Positions 49,101 through 59,200 of a stretch of DNA of 64,000 nucleotides are shown here, in pieces. The notes under the pieces are model-generated. The model was not told the origin of the DNA and made no database searches. It saw only the letters and a program-made list of their open reading frames with translations. The stretch comes from Haliclystus octoradiatus (taxonomy: Eukaryota; Cnidaria; Staurozoa; Stauromedusae; Haliclystidae). Position 1 is the first letter of the stretch. Every line of letters begins with the position of its first letter. A program made the translations under genes and the position numbers. The stretch covers positions 11,019,751-11,083,750 of the forward strand of contig OU744447.1 of the NCBI GenBank assembly GCA_916610825.1, in the 5' to 3' direction.

Positions 49101-49733
49101 TGACCCATCTCTAGATCATAGTAGGTAGATATACAATACTACCATATTATTATTAAATCATAATTAATTCATCACTAGATCGTAGTGGGTAGATGTAAAC
49201 TATTACTTTGTCTTTACTATATCATATTGGGTACAAGTGCATTCATTACTAGATCGTAGTGGGTATTTCTACAAAATAAATAGATAGCTGCTAGATCATA
49301 GTGGATAAATATAAATTTCCTCTAGATCGATATCAGGGATTAATTGATAAATGTGAACCATTACTAGATCATAGTTGATACCAGTGACCCATCACTGGAT
49401 CATAGTAGGTAGATGTACAATACTACCAGATCACTATGAAATCATAGTGGATACAATCGTATTCTTCCTATCTCACAATTAGATCATAGTAGATACCAGT
49501 TGATCATTACTAGATCATTGTGAATACCAGTGACTCATTGCTAGATCATAGTGGGTAGAAGTACAATATTAATTGATCATAATTGATACACGTTGTTGTT
49601 TTTATATAAATCCTCATTCGATCATTGTATGTAGATGTACAATACTACTAGACCGTTACTAGATCATAGTGGATACAAGCAATTTCTTCCTAGATCACTT
49701 ATACATCAGTGTGAATACCAAAGGCTCATTACT
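46136..49733 (+). repeat. CTAGATCATAGTGG satellite, forward orientation, block 3
   Basis: Continuous degenerate array. Long segments recur in the block after 56.2 kb: the TATATAAAAATGGGTAGATG segment at about 46681 recurs at about 58208 and 62410, and GCTTGATCGTGG at 48463 recurs at 59271 and 63469. Confidence 0.9.
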
Positions 49734-49738
49734 AGATT
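49734..49738. repeat. Gypsy target-site duplication, left copy
   Basis: AGATT, repeated at 56238-56242. The intact site ACTAGATTATAATCCG occurs uninterrupted at about 57845 and 60508 in other satellite copies. Confidence 0.95.
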
Positions 49739-49893
49739 TGTTAAATATCTAATATTCAAACGGTTATTAAATAATATTAGGTATAAGATACAGAAAAGAC
49801 AACGTTGTATTCGCTAGGCGTTATCTGAACTGAACTGACAATATTATTGACTTGTTTACGAGGCTACAATTATTGATGACGTCATACATGACA
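49739..49893 (-). repeat. 3' LTR of the gypsy element
   Basis: 155 bp starting, on the - strand, TGTCATGTATGACGTCATC and ending TATTTAACA. The palindromic TGACGTCA is a full CRE-type (ATF/CREB) site and may be a promoter element of the LTR. Confidence 0.93.
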
Positions 49894-50081
49894 TTCCTCT
49901 ATCATAGGATTAGTGCAAATAAAATAAAAAAGAATCACATGTAGTGTTATTTTACTCATGGCTATATATGTGACCGTTTAATTATTTAATCAGTGTAAAT
50001 ATAACATTAAGCAATTTGAATCACAATACAGTGATCTAATTGCTATTTTGTATGAATCATTAATTGTATCTTAAATTACAA

Positions 50082-50546
50082 TTATGAGAAACCATAATAT
50101 AATGGACCTTTTCTCCTTCTCCCAGTGGTGTATTTTGCGGTATTACTTGATGTAATATTTGCTGTATTACTTGCTGTAGTACTTGCTGTATTACTTGCTG
50201 TATTACTTGCTGTAGACGTGGTAGTCTGTAAATGATCGACATGACGATCTATTGTACGACCATCTGGAGTTTGCAGTTTATATGATAGTGGTTCCGTCTG
50301 GCAAATTACTGTAGCATTAAACCAGGAATCTTTAACAGTATCTTCCACGAGAACTTCTGTGTCCCTTGTTAGTGGAGTAGCAGAATTCAGTGTTGGGTTT
50401 GGCTGTAGCTGTCTCATCTTACTTTCCAAATCTGGTAAAAGCAAATGCATTGCAGTTCTGAGACTTCTTTTCATCAGCAATTCACACGGAGGAATACCCT
50501 TTGATGAGTGTGGAGTGGTTCTGTAGGAGAACAAAATTTGGCTCAA
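50082..50546 (-). pseudogene. Gypsy integrase C-terminal part
   Basis: Continues the integrase after a frameshift near 50540: SYRTTPHSSKGIPPCELLMKR and a C-terminal DNA-binding-like region (TEVLVEDTVKDSWFNATVI ... DGRTIDRHVDHL). It ends with a low-complexity TASNTASNTA repeat and the tail RRRKGPLYYG. It would bind DNA during integration in an active element. Confidence 0.85.
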
Positions 50547-51216
50547 ATCGTAGCTGCAGTGACTTTGTGGCGCGGTTCTTTTTCATAGCTGTCTTTACTA
50601 GCTGTACAGCCCTTTCCACTTGACCGTTTGAGCGTGGGTGATACGGATCAGTAGTTGTATGTGTGATGCCATTTTGTGAGCAAAACGCTCGGAATTCTGA
50701 TGATTTGAATCCGGAAGCATTATCAGAAACAATTTGTTCTGGAAGACCAAAATTTGAAAATATCTGAGTGAGATGCAAGATGGTGTCTTCTGAAGATGTA
50801 GATGAAACAATGTGAGCCTCTACCCATTTTGAATAAGCATCAATTACTATGAGGAAGGCCTTTTCCATGAATGGACCAACGTGGTCAATGTGCAAACGGG
50901 ACCATGGCTTTGTAGGATACTGCCATAAATGTACAGGTGCTGCGTTTGGCATTCTAGAGTTTTGTTGACATGTTATACAATTTTTAGCTGTACTTTCAAT
51001 ATCATTGTCTATATGTGGCCACCAGATGAAGCTGCGAGCTAGCCCTTTCATTTTCACAATCCCTTGATGGGTGTGGTGAAATACGTCTAATTCTCTTTTC
51101 CTGAGAGATTGTGGAATAACAACCCTGGATCCCCACTGTAGAGCGTCTTTATGGGTGGTAAGCTCGTCCCATTTTGATCGAAATTGTTTGTTGCTCTCAT
51201 GATCTGATGGTCGCAC
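50482..51216 (-). pseudogene. Gypsy integrase, zinc-binding and catalytic parts
   Basis: Shows the HHCC zinc module (VFHHTHQGIVKMKGLARSFI...CITCQQN) and the DDE core. The first Asp is in LHIDHVGPF, the second in IVSDNASGFKSSEFRAFC and the Glu in HPRSNGQVERAVQL. It resembles integrases of the widespread invertebrate gypsy elements. It ends by frameshift near 50540, after which the other frame carries on. Confidence 0.9.
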
Positions 51217-51229
51217 CCCACTTTTTACG

Positions 51230-51497
51230 GCTCGAACAAGTTCACAGATGATGGTGTCCCTTTTTGAGGCTCGGTTTATGTGATCAAACGTTAGCGCACT
51301 GTCGTTTAGGGTTTTTGGTGTTCAGCTCCAGGTTTGTAAATCATTTTATATTGGTAGCTGGCCAGTTGTAATGACCAACGAATTAATCTAGACGCTGGTA
51401 ACTTTGTTGTTTGTTTGCTTTCCGAAAACAGGGTTAGCAAAGGCTTGTGGTCGGTTATTATATCAAATTACCGACCATACAAATATAAATGAAACTT
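51230..51497 (-). pseudogene. Gypsy RNase H end and tether, broken
   Basis: The frame carries at least two stops, then FDIITDHKPLLTLFSES and LASYQYKMIYKPGAEHQ, the classic end of the gypsy RNase H region, followed by more stops before the integrase frame reopens. Confidence 0.75.
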
Positions 51498-51794
51498 TTA
51501 AAGGCCAATTATCACGGCAAGTCCTTCTTTTTCTGTGTGCGAGTAATTTTTCTCAGCATTGTTCAATGTTCTAGAGGCACACGCTATAGGTTGTTCTGAT
51601 CCGTCATTAAATCTATGAGATATAATAGCACTAACGCCATAAGGTGACGCATCACATGATAATATTAAAGGCAATTGATTATCATAATGAACGAGTAGGA
51701 ATGAAGCAGTTAGGTGTTGTTTTGCCTCACTGAAAGCGGTTTGCTCTGATTGTCCCCATTGCCATTTAGCATTAGATTTTAACAAATTATACAT
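51498..51794 (-). pseudogene. Gypsy RNase H domain, first part
   Basis: Contains KWQWGQSEQTAFSEAKQHL, LILSCDASPYGVSAIISHRF with the first catalytic Asp, and CASRTLNNAEKNYSHTEKEG with the catalytic Glu region, then a premature stop. A frameshift separates it from the RT frame upstream (about 51800-51900, where WLGLFNYYGKFLADTTN can be read). Confidence 0.88.
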
Positions 51795-51862
51795 CGGTGC
51801 TAATAAATTTGTCGTATCTGCTAGGAATTTCCCATAATAGTTGAATAAACCTAGCCATGACC

Positions 51863-52573
51863 TTAATTGAGTAATGTTTGTTGGCGCTGGGGCCTCTGTA
51901 ATTGCTTTAACTTTGGATGGAAGGGGTTTAGGCCATCTGCATTGATTCTATGGCCAAGAAAATCAATTTCTTTCAAGTTAAATTGACATTTTGATCTTTT
52001 TAATCGTAATCCTGCTGTTTTTAGTCTTTGAAATACAGCTTCTACTATTTTGTGCAGTGCTTCCTCGTTTTCTGCTACACAAATAACATCGTCTAGGTAG
52101 CACGAGACGTTTTCTATTCCAGAAAAGACATTGTCCAGTACACGCTGGAATATTCCTGGGGCAGACGACACCCCAAACGGTAAACGTTGGTATCTAAATA
52201 ACCCTTTGTGCATATTAATTGTGCATAACTGTTGTGATTTTTCATCCACCACTAATTGCGTATAGGCATGAGCCAAATCAAGTCTTGCAAATACTTTACC
52301 TCCCCCTAACTTTGTAAATAAGTCCTTTATGTCAGGGATCGGGTATTTGTCTAATTCAGTATTGCTATTGACTGTAGGGCGAAAGTCGCCACAAAGACGG
52401 ACAGTTTGATCTGGCTTTAAAACAGGTACCACGGGTGTTGCCCAAGCACTATGTGTTACAGGATAAATAACCTTTTCTTTCAATAGTTGCTCTATTTTGA
52501 TGTCAACTAGAGGCTTAATAGCGTATGGTACTGGGCGGGCTTTCAGGAACACAGGAGTTGTGTTGGCTTTCAA
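51863..52573 (-). pseudogene. Gypsy reverse transcriptase core
   Basis: Carries KARPVPYAIKPLV, YPVTHSAWATPVVPVLK, the first catalytic Asp in VFARLDLAHAYTQL, RYQRLPFGVSSAPGIFQ, the YLDD box (NVSCYLDDVICVA) and CQFNLKEIDFLGHRI. These are textbook Ty3/gypsy RT motifs with all catalytic residues present. The frame is lost at both ends: a frameshift near 52620 upstream, and one near 51900 downstream within the thumb region. Confidence 0.93.
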
Positions 52574-52711
52574 ATAAATTGATACCTCCCCACCGGTAAA
52601 TTTTCCTAGTCCCTCATGAAAAGTTCTTCGTTTCGATTAATGAGTTTTTCCATTGGTGAATTTTCCCTTATTTGTTTAATCGGTACTAAAGTGTTCCATT
52701 TAAGTGGTATT
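52574..52711 (-). pseudogene. Gypsy linker between protease and RT
   Basis: Continues the protease frame after the nested element, reaching a stop near 52613. The neighbouring frame reads GLGKFTGGEV into the RT, so a one-base shift separates them. Confidence 0.7.
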
Positions 52712-52716
52712 GCGTG
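52712..52716. repeat. Target-site duplication of the nested LTR element, left
   Basis: GCGTG, repeated at 54903-54907 on the other side of the nested element. It falls within the gypsy pol gene just after the protease. Confidence 0.93.
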
Positions 52717-52933
52717 TGTTGTATTCCTATATATTAGACTATATTATTACAATGCTAATATCTTAGCTATATAATAATCTTACTTCTAACATTACCTCAG
52801 TTGTTGTTGGAGTCACCTCATGAAGATAGTCACATGTAACGGTTTACTTTACATTATATATATTATACATTATTGAGTGTTATCTTTGTGTTGTCTTCAC
52901 TTACGTTGCACAACACATTATACGCTTACAACA
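52717..52933 (+). repeat. 5' LTR of the nested element
   Basis: Differs from the 3' LTR by about seven changes. It includes TATATAATAATC and TACATTATATATATTAT stretches that could hold a TATA box. Confidence 0.93.
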
Positions 52934-52948
52934 TGGCGCAGTGATTTG
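52934..52948 (+). promoter_or_regulatory. Primer-binding site of the nested LTR element
   Basis: TGGCGCAGTGATTTG stands directly after the LTR. TGG pairs with the CCA end of a tRNA. Which tRNA is not known. Confidence 0.7.
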
Positions 52949-53009
52949 TTTACCTTTCACAGAGATCAACCGGCCGTTATAAGTATATTTATTTTTTTTT
53001 TACGTCAAG

Positions 53010-53354
53010 ATGGCAAATATTATACTAGCAACATTTTTTCGCACAAGTTATCAAGGCAATTTAGATAGAGCATTGCATCGTTTAGAAGCTGCTACATCGT
53101 TCTTCGACCAAATTGATGTCGTACAACGTAAACTATCGGATTTAACCGCCTCTGCAAACTCTTGTGAACAAGCAAAAACTATATTACAGCATTTTACTGA
53201 TGTGCACATCTCTGTCGTCACTCTTGAGCCAGCTAAACCAGGAGACACAATGGAATACATTTTTACTACTTTTGAAAATCGTTTACTCGTTGGAGAATGT
53301 GGCATTTTAACAAGACGTAATTTATTTCACAAAGGCCAACATCTGATTATTTGA
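53010..53354 (+). CDS. Small protein of the nested LTR element, ORF1
   Basis: A 114-residue frame from the first ATG after the primer site. The middle looks helical (LDRALHRLEAATSFFDQIDV, QRKLSDLTASANSCEQAKTI) and may be a coiled coil. By position it would be the N-terminal part of a gag-like protein. No known domain was recognised. It ends four bases into the next frame, suggesting either a frameshift within one gag gene or programmed shifting. Confidence 0.5.
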   Translation: MANIILATFFRTSYQGNLDRALHRLEAATSFFDQIDVVQRKLSDLTASANSCEQAKTILQHFTDVHISVVTLEPAKPGDTMEYIFTTFENRLLVGECGILTRRNLFHKGQHLII

Positions 53355-53965
53355 CCAGCACGTCCTCGACAACGCCTTTAAATCAATCAGCAGCAACAAC
53401 CCCATCTACAATATCCAAACATTTTGATGATTTTACAGACTTTATACAATTTAAATCAATATGGGCTAACTATTGCAAACTTGTCGACATTTATTCTCAA
53501 CCAAATGAGTGTCACATTGCCAAGTTTTGGAGCGTTTGTTCTCCAGAATTCATCCAAATGGCACAAGGTATTTTACTATTTAATTGCACCAAGCCCAAGC
53601 CAATAGCTGATGAAAACATTCCTTCCAATTGGGAACATATTCGACCTAAATTTCACGGCAAAACTATGGAAAAATCGCCATTTTCACAGCGTAAACATCC
53701 AATTTTACAAGCGGAAAAAGCAGAGCCAGTTAATGACTTCAAGCTGATTCACGCTAACAATAACAACAAAAGCATTGACTTCACAGCCTCGTCTGTACTC
53801 AGCAGCACGCAGAAAGGACATTCATCAAATATCATTTATGAAAATTCGTCCCGATGTAAACAAATTATTATGCTTATATTTTACACCATGGTCTTCAATG
53901 CCTCACAGAAAATTCATTATTTACTTTTAACAAAACTTGCCACTATTCCTACGTGCGCCCATTAG
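53351..53965 (+). CDS. Gag-like remnant of the nested LTR element, ORF2
   Basis: A frame of about 200 residues overlapping the end of ORF1, without an ATG start. It includes ISKHFDDFTDFIQFKSIWAN and KFWSVCSPEFIQMAQGI, a pattern that recalls the capsid region of retroelement Gag proteins. No zinc knuckle, protease, RT or integrase follows. About 700 bp of AT-rich sequence without coding signal separates it from the 3' LTR. Confidence 0.45.
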   Translation: MTSTSSTTPLNQSAATTPSTISKHFDDFTDFIQFKSIWANYCKLVDIYSQPNECHIAKFWSVCSPEFIQMAQGILLFNCTKPKPIADENIPSNWEHIRPKFHGKTMEKSPFSQRKHPILQAEKAEPVNDFKLIHANNNNKSIDFTASSVLSSTQKGHSSNIIYENSSRCKQIIMLIFYTMVFNASQKIHYLLLTKLATIPTCAH

Positions 53966-54671
53966 CGCTCAACAATGCCAGCATTTCAAAGATTGGTATT
54001 GGAATTACCTGAATTATTGGACGGAAATTAATAGCCGATTTATCATTTTACAACATCAATACTTTCACATCCTACAATTATTTCGACTTATCGTAATTTT
54101 AACAAATCGATAATTTTCACCTTAAATTTAGATTTATTTAAAACATTTTAACATAATATTATTATGTTTTTCATATCGCAAAACACTTCGTCAGTCTTTG
54201 AAATTGACAATGCGAAATAATATTACATTTTGTATGCTAATTTTATCCATCAATAATTTACATTTGTACATACATTTCAATTTAGCTTATACCTACTATC
54301 GTTTCATTATCCCTTTGATATTTACAATGAAATTATATAATTTTTATTTTTTTTTTACATTAGATTTCACATTTTCAGTACTATATTTCAAGCATCATAT
54401 ATTCAATATTTTTATATTTACATCATTACAATTAAATTCACATTTAATCTTCATTCCAAATCATTATAAACATATTTTTATATTTCTCATTTCTCTGCAT
54501 TACTGTATTTTTCATTTTTCAACATTGAGCTCTACATTTTTGATTCATTTATTTTAAAATTCCACAATATACATTTACAACACTTTTATTAACGTTTTTC
54601 AATTTAGCTCATTTCATTAATATTACAGTAATTAGCTTTCTAGTAATTATTTCATTATTAATTCAATCGCT
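53966..54671. other. Non-coding AT-rich part of the nested element
   Basis: Very T-rich. The open frame at 54198-54557 is almost all Phe, Ile, Leu, His and Tyr and reflects base composition. Confidence 0.6.
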
Positions 54672-54686
54672 CCCAAAAAAGGGAGA
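54672..54686 (+). promoter_or_regulatory. Polypurine tract of the nested element
   Basis: CCCAAAAAAGGGAGA directly abuts the 3' LTR. Such a tract primes plus-strand synthesis. Confidence 0.75.
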
Positions 54687-54902
54687 TGATGTATTCCTAT
54701 ATATTAGACTATATTATTACAATGCCAATATCTTGCTATATAATAATCTTACTTCGAACATTACCTCAGTTGTTGTTGGAGTCACCTCATGAAGCTAGTC
54801 ACTTGTAACGGTTTACTTTACATTATATATATTATACATTATTGAGTGTTATCTTTGTGTTGTCTTCACTTACGTTGCACAACACATTATGCGCTTACAA
54901 CA
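54687..54902 (+). repeat. 3' LTR of the nested element
   Basis: 216 bp, TG...CA, followed by the GCGTG duplication. Confidence 0.93.
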
Positions 54903-54907
54903 GCGTG

Positions 54908-55186
54908 TAGCCAATCTCTACCTATCAGAGAGGGGATATTATCTGCTGCGACAACTAGTTGCAGCTTATCAAATGTTTTGTTGTTGTATTGTACTTTAAC
55001 CGTTACTACACCTAAAACGGGTATCAGCTGACCATTGTAAGTTTTAAGTTTCAAATTGCATGGTTCGAAATCCAATGAAGTGCTACTGAGGCTGTCATCA
55101 TATGAATGTTTACCAATTATGGATCGACCAGCACCAGTGTCAACCTCGAGTTCAATAGGACTATCATTTATGTTCATTTTAACCAA
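54908..55186 (-). pseudogene. Gypsy aspartic protease
   Basis: Carries the catalytic LEVDTGAGRSIIG, a central VKVQYNNK strand and the C-terminal LIGRDWL, which matches the ILGxDxL family signature. The frame is cut right after RDWLHA by the nested element. It would process the polyprotein in an active copy. Confidence 0.88.
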
Positions 55187-55189
55187 TAT

Positions 55190-56083
55190 CGGCTCTATTT
55201 ATTTTTGCATCCCTTTTCTTCATGCAAGCTTTTGCAATATGCCCTCTTATGTCACAGAAATTGCAAATAGTGTTTTTGAAACGACATGTTTGTGGGTGAT
55301 GTTTTTCACCACAACGGTAGCAATTACGCCCTTGATTTGGCCTTGTAGAACTGTTGTTTGATTTTCTGTAGGCTTTTTTGTATGAGTTCCCTTTATGTCC
55401 ATGTTTAATTTCGTTAGAGTACCGATCATTAGCATGCTAGTGTTCTCTGAAGCTTGCTCAGTAGCAAGGCATATCGCAATAGCGCTATCTAATGTAAGTC
55501 CTTTTTCGCTGAGCAGTTTTCGTAGCATCCTTTCTTCTCTGATACCGGTAACAAACCGATCCCTTAATTGTTCTTCTAGGTTACTACCGAATTTACAATA
55601 TTCAGCTAAGTGGCGTAATCTACTTACGTATTCATTAACTTTCTCTCCTTCTTTTCTAATTGCTGATTGAAAGTTATATCTCTCGACCATTTCGATTCTG
55701 ATCGGTGCTTTGTGCTTTTGCAAAGCTGCAACAATGTCTTCAAAACTCATTTCCGATGGTTTACAAGCAAACGTTAGGTCTTTCAGGAGTCTATACGTGG
55801 CAGCGTCAACAACGGTGATCAGGACATTAGTTCTTTCCTGACCATCAATGGAATTAACGCAAAAATAACTTTCCAGCTTTTCTGAAAAATCCTGCCAGTC
55901 CTCGCCATCGGTAAATTCTGTGATTTTTCCGAATAATGAAGTTAGATTATTTGTATTTGTTGTACTACCCATAGTCTTCTTCCTCGTTGATTGTACCGCT
56001 GTTTCGGTTTCTTCCTCATCACTTACTGAATTTTTCTGCTGTCTTACAGTTGCTCTTGTCTTTCGTCCCGTTTTCGTCGTCAA
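55190..56083 (-). pseudogene. Gypsy gag (capsid and zinc knuckles)
   Basis: The open part (55247-56083) reads a capsid-like region: FGKITEFTDGEDWQDFSEKL, then AIRKEGEKVNEYVSRLRHLA and LRDRFVTGIREERMLRKLL. After a frameshift near 55340, another frame gives CYRCGEKHHPQTC and CNFCDIRGHIAKAC, two CCHC-type zinc knuckles that bind RNA. No ATG stands at the start: the frame is open back into the 5' LTR. Confidence 0.88.
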
Positions 56084-56237
56084 TGTTAAATATCTATTAT
56101 TAAAACGGTTATTAAATACTATTAAGTATAAGATACAGAAAAGACAACGTTGTATTCGCTAGGCGTACCTGAACTGAACTGACAATATTATTGACTTGTT
56201 AACGAGCCTACAATTATTGATGACGTCATACATGACA
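56084..56237 (-). repeat. 5' LTR of the gypsy element
   Basis: 154 bp, TG...CA, with a TGACGTCA palindrome near its start. About nine differences from the 3' LTR. Confidence 0.93.
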
Positions 56238-56242
56238 AGATT

Positions 56243-59200
56243 ATAATCCGTAGATGTATAACATTACAGAATCAATGCTATATCATAGCGGGTACAAGGC
56301 TATTCATACTGGATCGTAGTGGGTATATGAAAATTGTTACTAGATCATTACTAGGTCATAGTGGATGCATGTAACTTTCTTCTAGATCGATACCAGGCTA
56401 TAATGGATAAATAAGAATCATTACTAGATCAAAGTTGATACCAGTAACCCATAACTAAATCGTAGTAGGTACTATACAATACTAATAGATCATTACTAAA
56501 TCATAGTGGGTACAAGCATATCCTTCCTATATCACTACTAGATCATAGTAGACACCAGTTGATCATTATTAGATCATAGTGAATACTAATGACACATTGC
56601 TAGATCATAGTGGGTAAAAGTACAATATTAAAAGATCATAATGGATACATGTATTTTTTCTATAATTCTTTCTTACATCAGTGTAGGTAGATGTACAATA
56701 CTACTATATCATTACTAGATCATAGTGGTTACCAATGACATGTTACTAAATCATAGTGAGTAGACGTACAATACTAATAGATTACTACTGAATCATATTG
56801 GTGAAAAGCAATTTCTTCCTAGGTCATTACTACATCATTGTGAATACCAAAAGCTCATTACTAGAAGATAGTTCGTAGGTGTCTAATATGAGTAAACCAT
56901 TACTAGATAATAGTGAATACATGTAAATTTTTCTAAATCACTACTAGATCATAGTGGATACCAGTGACATGTTACTGGATCATAGTAGATGGATGTATAA
57001 TACTACCAGATCCACACTAAATTACAGTGAATTCATTACTAGATCGTAGTGGGTATATGTACACTATTACTAGATCTTTACTATATCATAGTGGGTACCA
57101 GTGCATTCATTACTAAATCGTAGTGGGTATTTGAACAAAATTAATAGATAATTGCTAGAACATAGTGTATACAAGTAAATGTTTCTAAATCATTACTAGA
57201 TCATAGTGGATACCAGTGACCCATCTCTAGATCATAGTAGGTAGATATACAATACTACCAGATTATTATTAAATCATAATTAATTCATCACTAGATCGTA
57301 GTGGGTAGATGCAAACTATTACATTGTCTTTACTATATCATCTTGGGTACAAGTGCATTCATTACTAGATCGTAGTGGGTATTTGTACAAAATTAATAGA
57401 TAATTGCTAGATCATAGTGGATACATGTAACTTTCTTTAATATCGATATCAAGCGTTAATTGATAAATGTGAACCATTGCTAGTTCATAGTGGATACCAG
57501 TGATCCATCACTTGATCATAGTAGGTAGATGTACAATACTACCAGATCACTACTAAATCATAGTGGATGCAATCATATTCTTCCTATATCACTACTAGAT
57601 CATAGTAGATTTCAGTTGATCATTACTAAATCATAGTAAATACCAGTGACTCATTGCTAGACCATAGTGGGTAGAAGTACAATATTAATTGATCATAATT
57701 GATAAACGTTGTTTTTCTATAAATCCCTATTCGATCATTGTATGTAGATGTACTATACTACTAGATCGCTACTAGATCATAGTGGATACAAGCAATTTCT
57801 TCCTAGTACACTAATACTTCATTGTGAATACCAAAGGCTCGTTACTAGATTATAATCCGTAGATGTATAACATTTATAAATCCATGTTATATCATAGTGG
57901 GTACCAGGGAATTCATACTAGATCGTAATGGGAGTATGAAAAATGTTACTAGATCACTACTAAGTCATAGTGTATGCATGTAACTTTGTTCTAGATCGTT
58001 ATCAGGCTATAGTGGACAAACAAAAATCATTTCTAGATCAAAGGGAATACCAGTGACCTATAACTAAATCATAGTAGGCATTATACAATACTACAGGATC
58101 ACTACTAAATGATAGTGGATACAAGCATATTCTTCCTATATCAATACTAGACCATAGTAGATACCAATTGATCACTACTAAATCATAGTGAATACCAGTG
58201 ACTCATTGTTATATAAAAATGGGTAGATGTACAATAATACTAGATGATAGAACATAGAGTTTTTTTTCAATAAATCAATACTAGATCATTGTGGGTAGAG
58301 GTAGAATACTATAAGATTACAGTGGATACAGCCAACTTCTCCCTAAATCAATACTTCATCATTCTGAAAACCAAAGGCTCATTAATAGATCATTGTTGGT
58401 AGATGTAGAATACTACTAATCATTACTATATCATAGTGGGTACCAGTGAATACATTGTTAGATCATACTTGGTAGATGTACAACACTACTAGATCATTAC
58501 TAACTCATAAATGATACAAGAAGATTCTACCTAAATCAGTAATAGATTATAGTATACACCAGTTGATCACTGCTAGATCATTGGGAATACCAGTGACCCA
58601 TTGCAAGATCATAATGTGCTGATGTACAATGTAACTAGATCATAGTGGATACTCGTTGTTTTTCTATAGTACTACATCATTACTGGATCATAGGGGTTGC
58701 AAGCAATTTCTCCCTAGATCAGTACTAGATCATAGTGGTTACCAGTGATCCGTTACTAGATCATAGTGGGTAGATGTGCAATAATACTAGATTATTAATA
58801 AATCATAGTGGATACGATCAATTTCTTTTAAGTTCAGCACTAGATCATTGTGGATACCAGTGAATCATTACTAGATCATAGTAAGGAGAAGTACAATATT
58901 ACCTGATCATTACTAGATCCTAGTGAATACCAATAATTTCATTACTAGATCATAGTGGGTATATGTACAATATTGCTATAACATGACTATATCAAAGCAG
59001 AGACAAGAAAATACTTTCTAAGCTACTAATAGATCATACTGGCTACCAGTGGCTAATTGCAAGAGCATTGTTTGTAGATGTACAATTTCAGTAGATCATT
59101 ACTAGATCATTGTGAATAACAGTGTATCAGTGACTCGTTAGTAGATTACGCTGAAAGTTTGTACAGTATTGATAGATCATAGTGGATATACGTTAATAAT

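Larger units (their letters stand above)
52717..54902 (+). mobile_element. Nested short LTR retrotransposon (non-autonomous)
   Basis: LTRs of 217 and 216 bp (52717-52933, 54687-54902), about 97% identical, start TGWTGTATTCC and end CTTACAACA. A primer-site-like TGGCGCAGTGA follows the 5' LTR at once, and a purine tract AAAAAAGGGAGA precedes the 3' LTR at once. The 1.75-kb interior has no RT or integrase. TGTTG...CAACA ends and a GGGAGA tract recall Copia elements, but the clade is not proven. It is opposite in direction to the gypsy host. Confidence 0.93.
49739..56237 (-). mobile_element. Ty3/gypsy LTR retrotransposon, decayed, with a nested element
   Basis: Flanked by LTRs of about 155 bp (3' LTR 49739-49893, 5' LTR 56084-56237), each TG...CA, about 94% identical, with a 5-bp AGATT duplication. 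The gene order on the - strand is gag, protease, RT, RNase H, integrase, the Ty3/gypsy order. Several frameshifts and stops break the coding region, and a second LTR element sits inside. A purine run, ATAGAGGAA, stands just before the 3' LTR. No tRNA-like primer site was recognised right after the 5' LTR. Confidence 0.93.

Noticed and set aside
54198..54557. 119-residue hydrophobic frame in the nested LTR element
   Set aside because: It is explained by extreme T-rich composition; no membrane-protein family or start signal could be supported.
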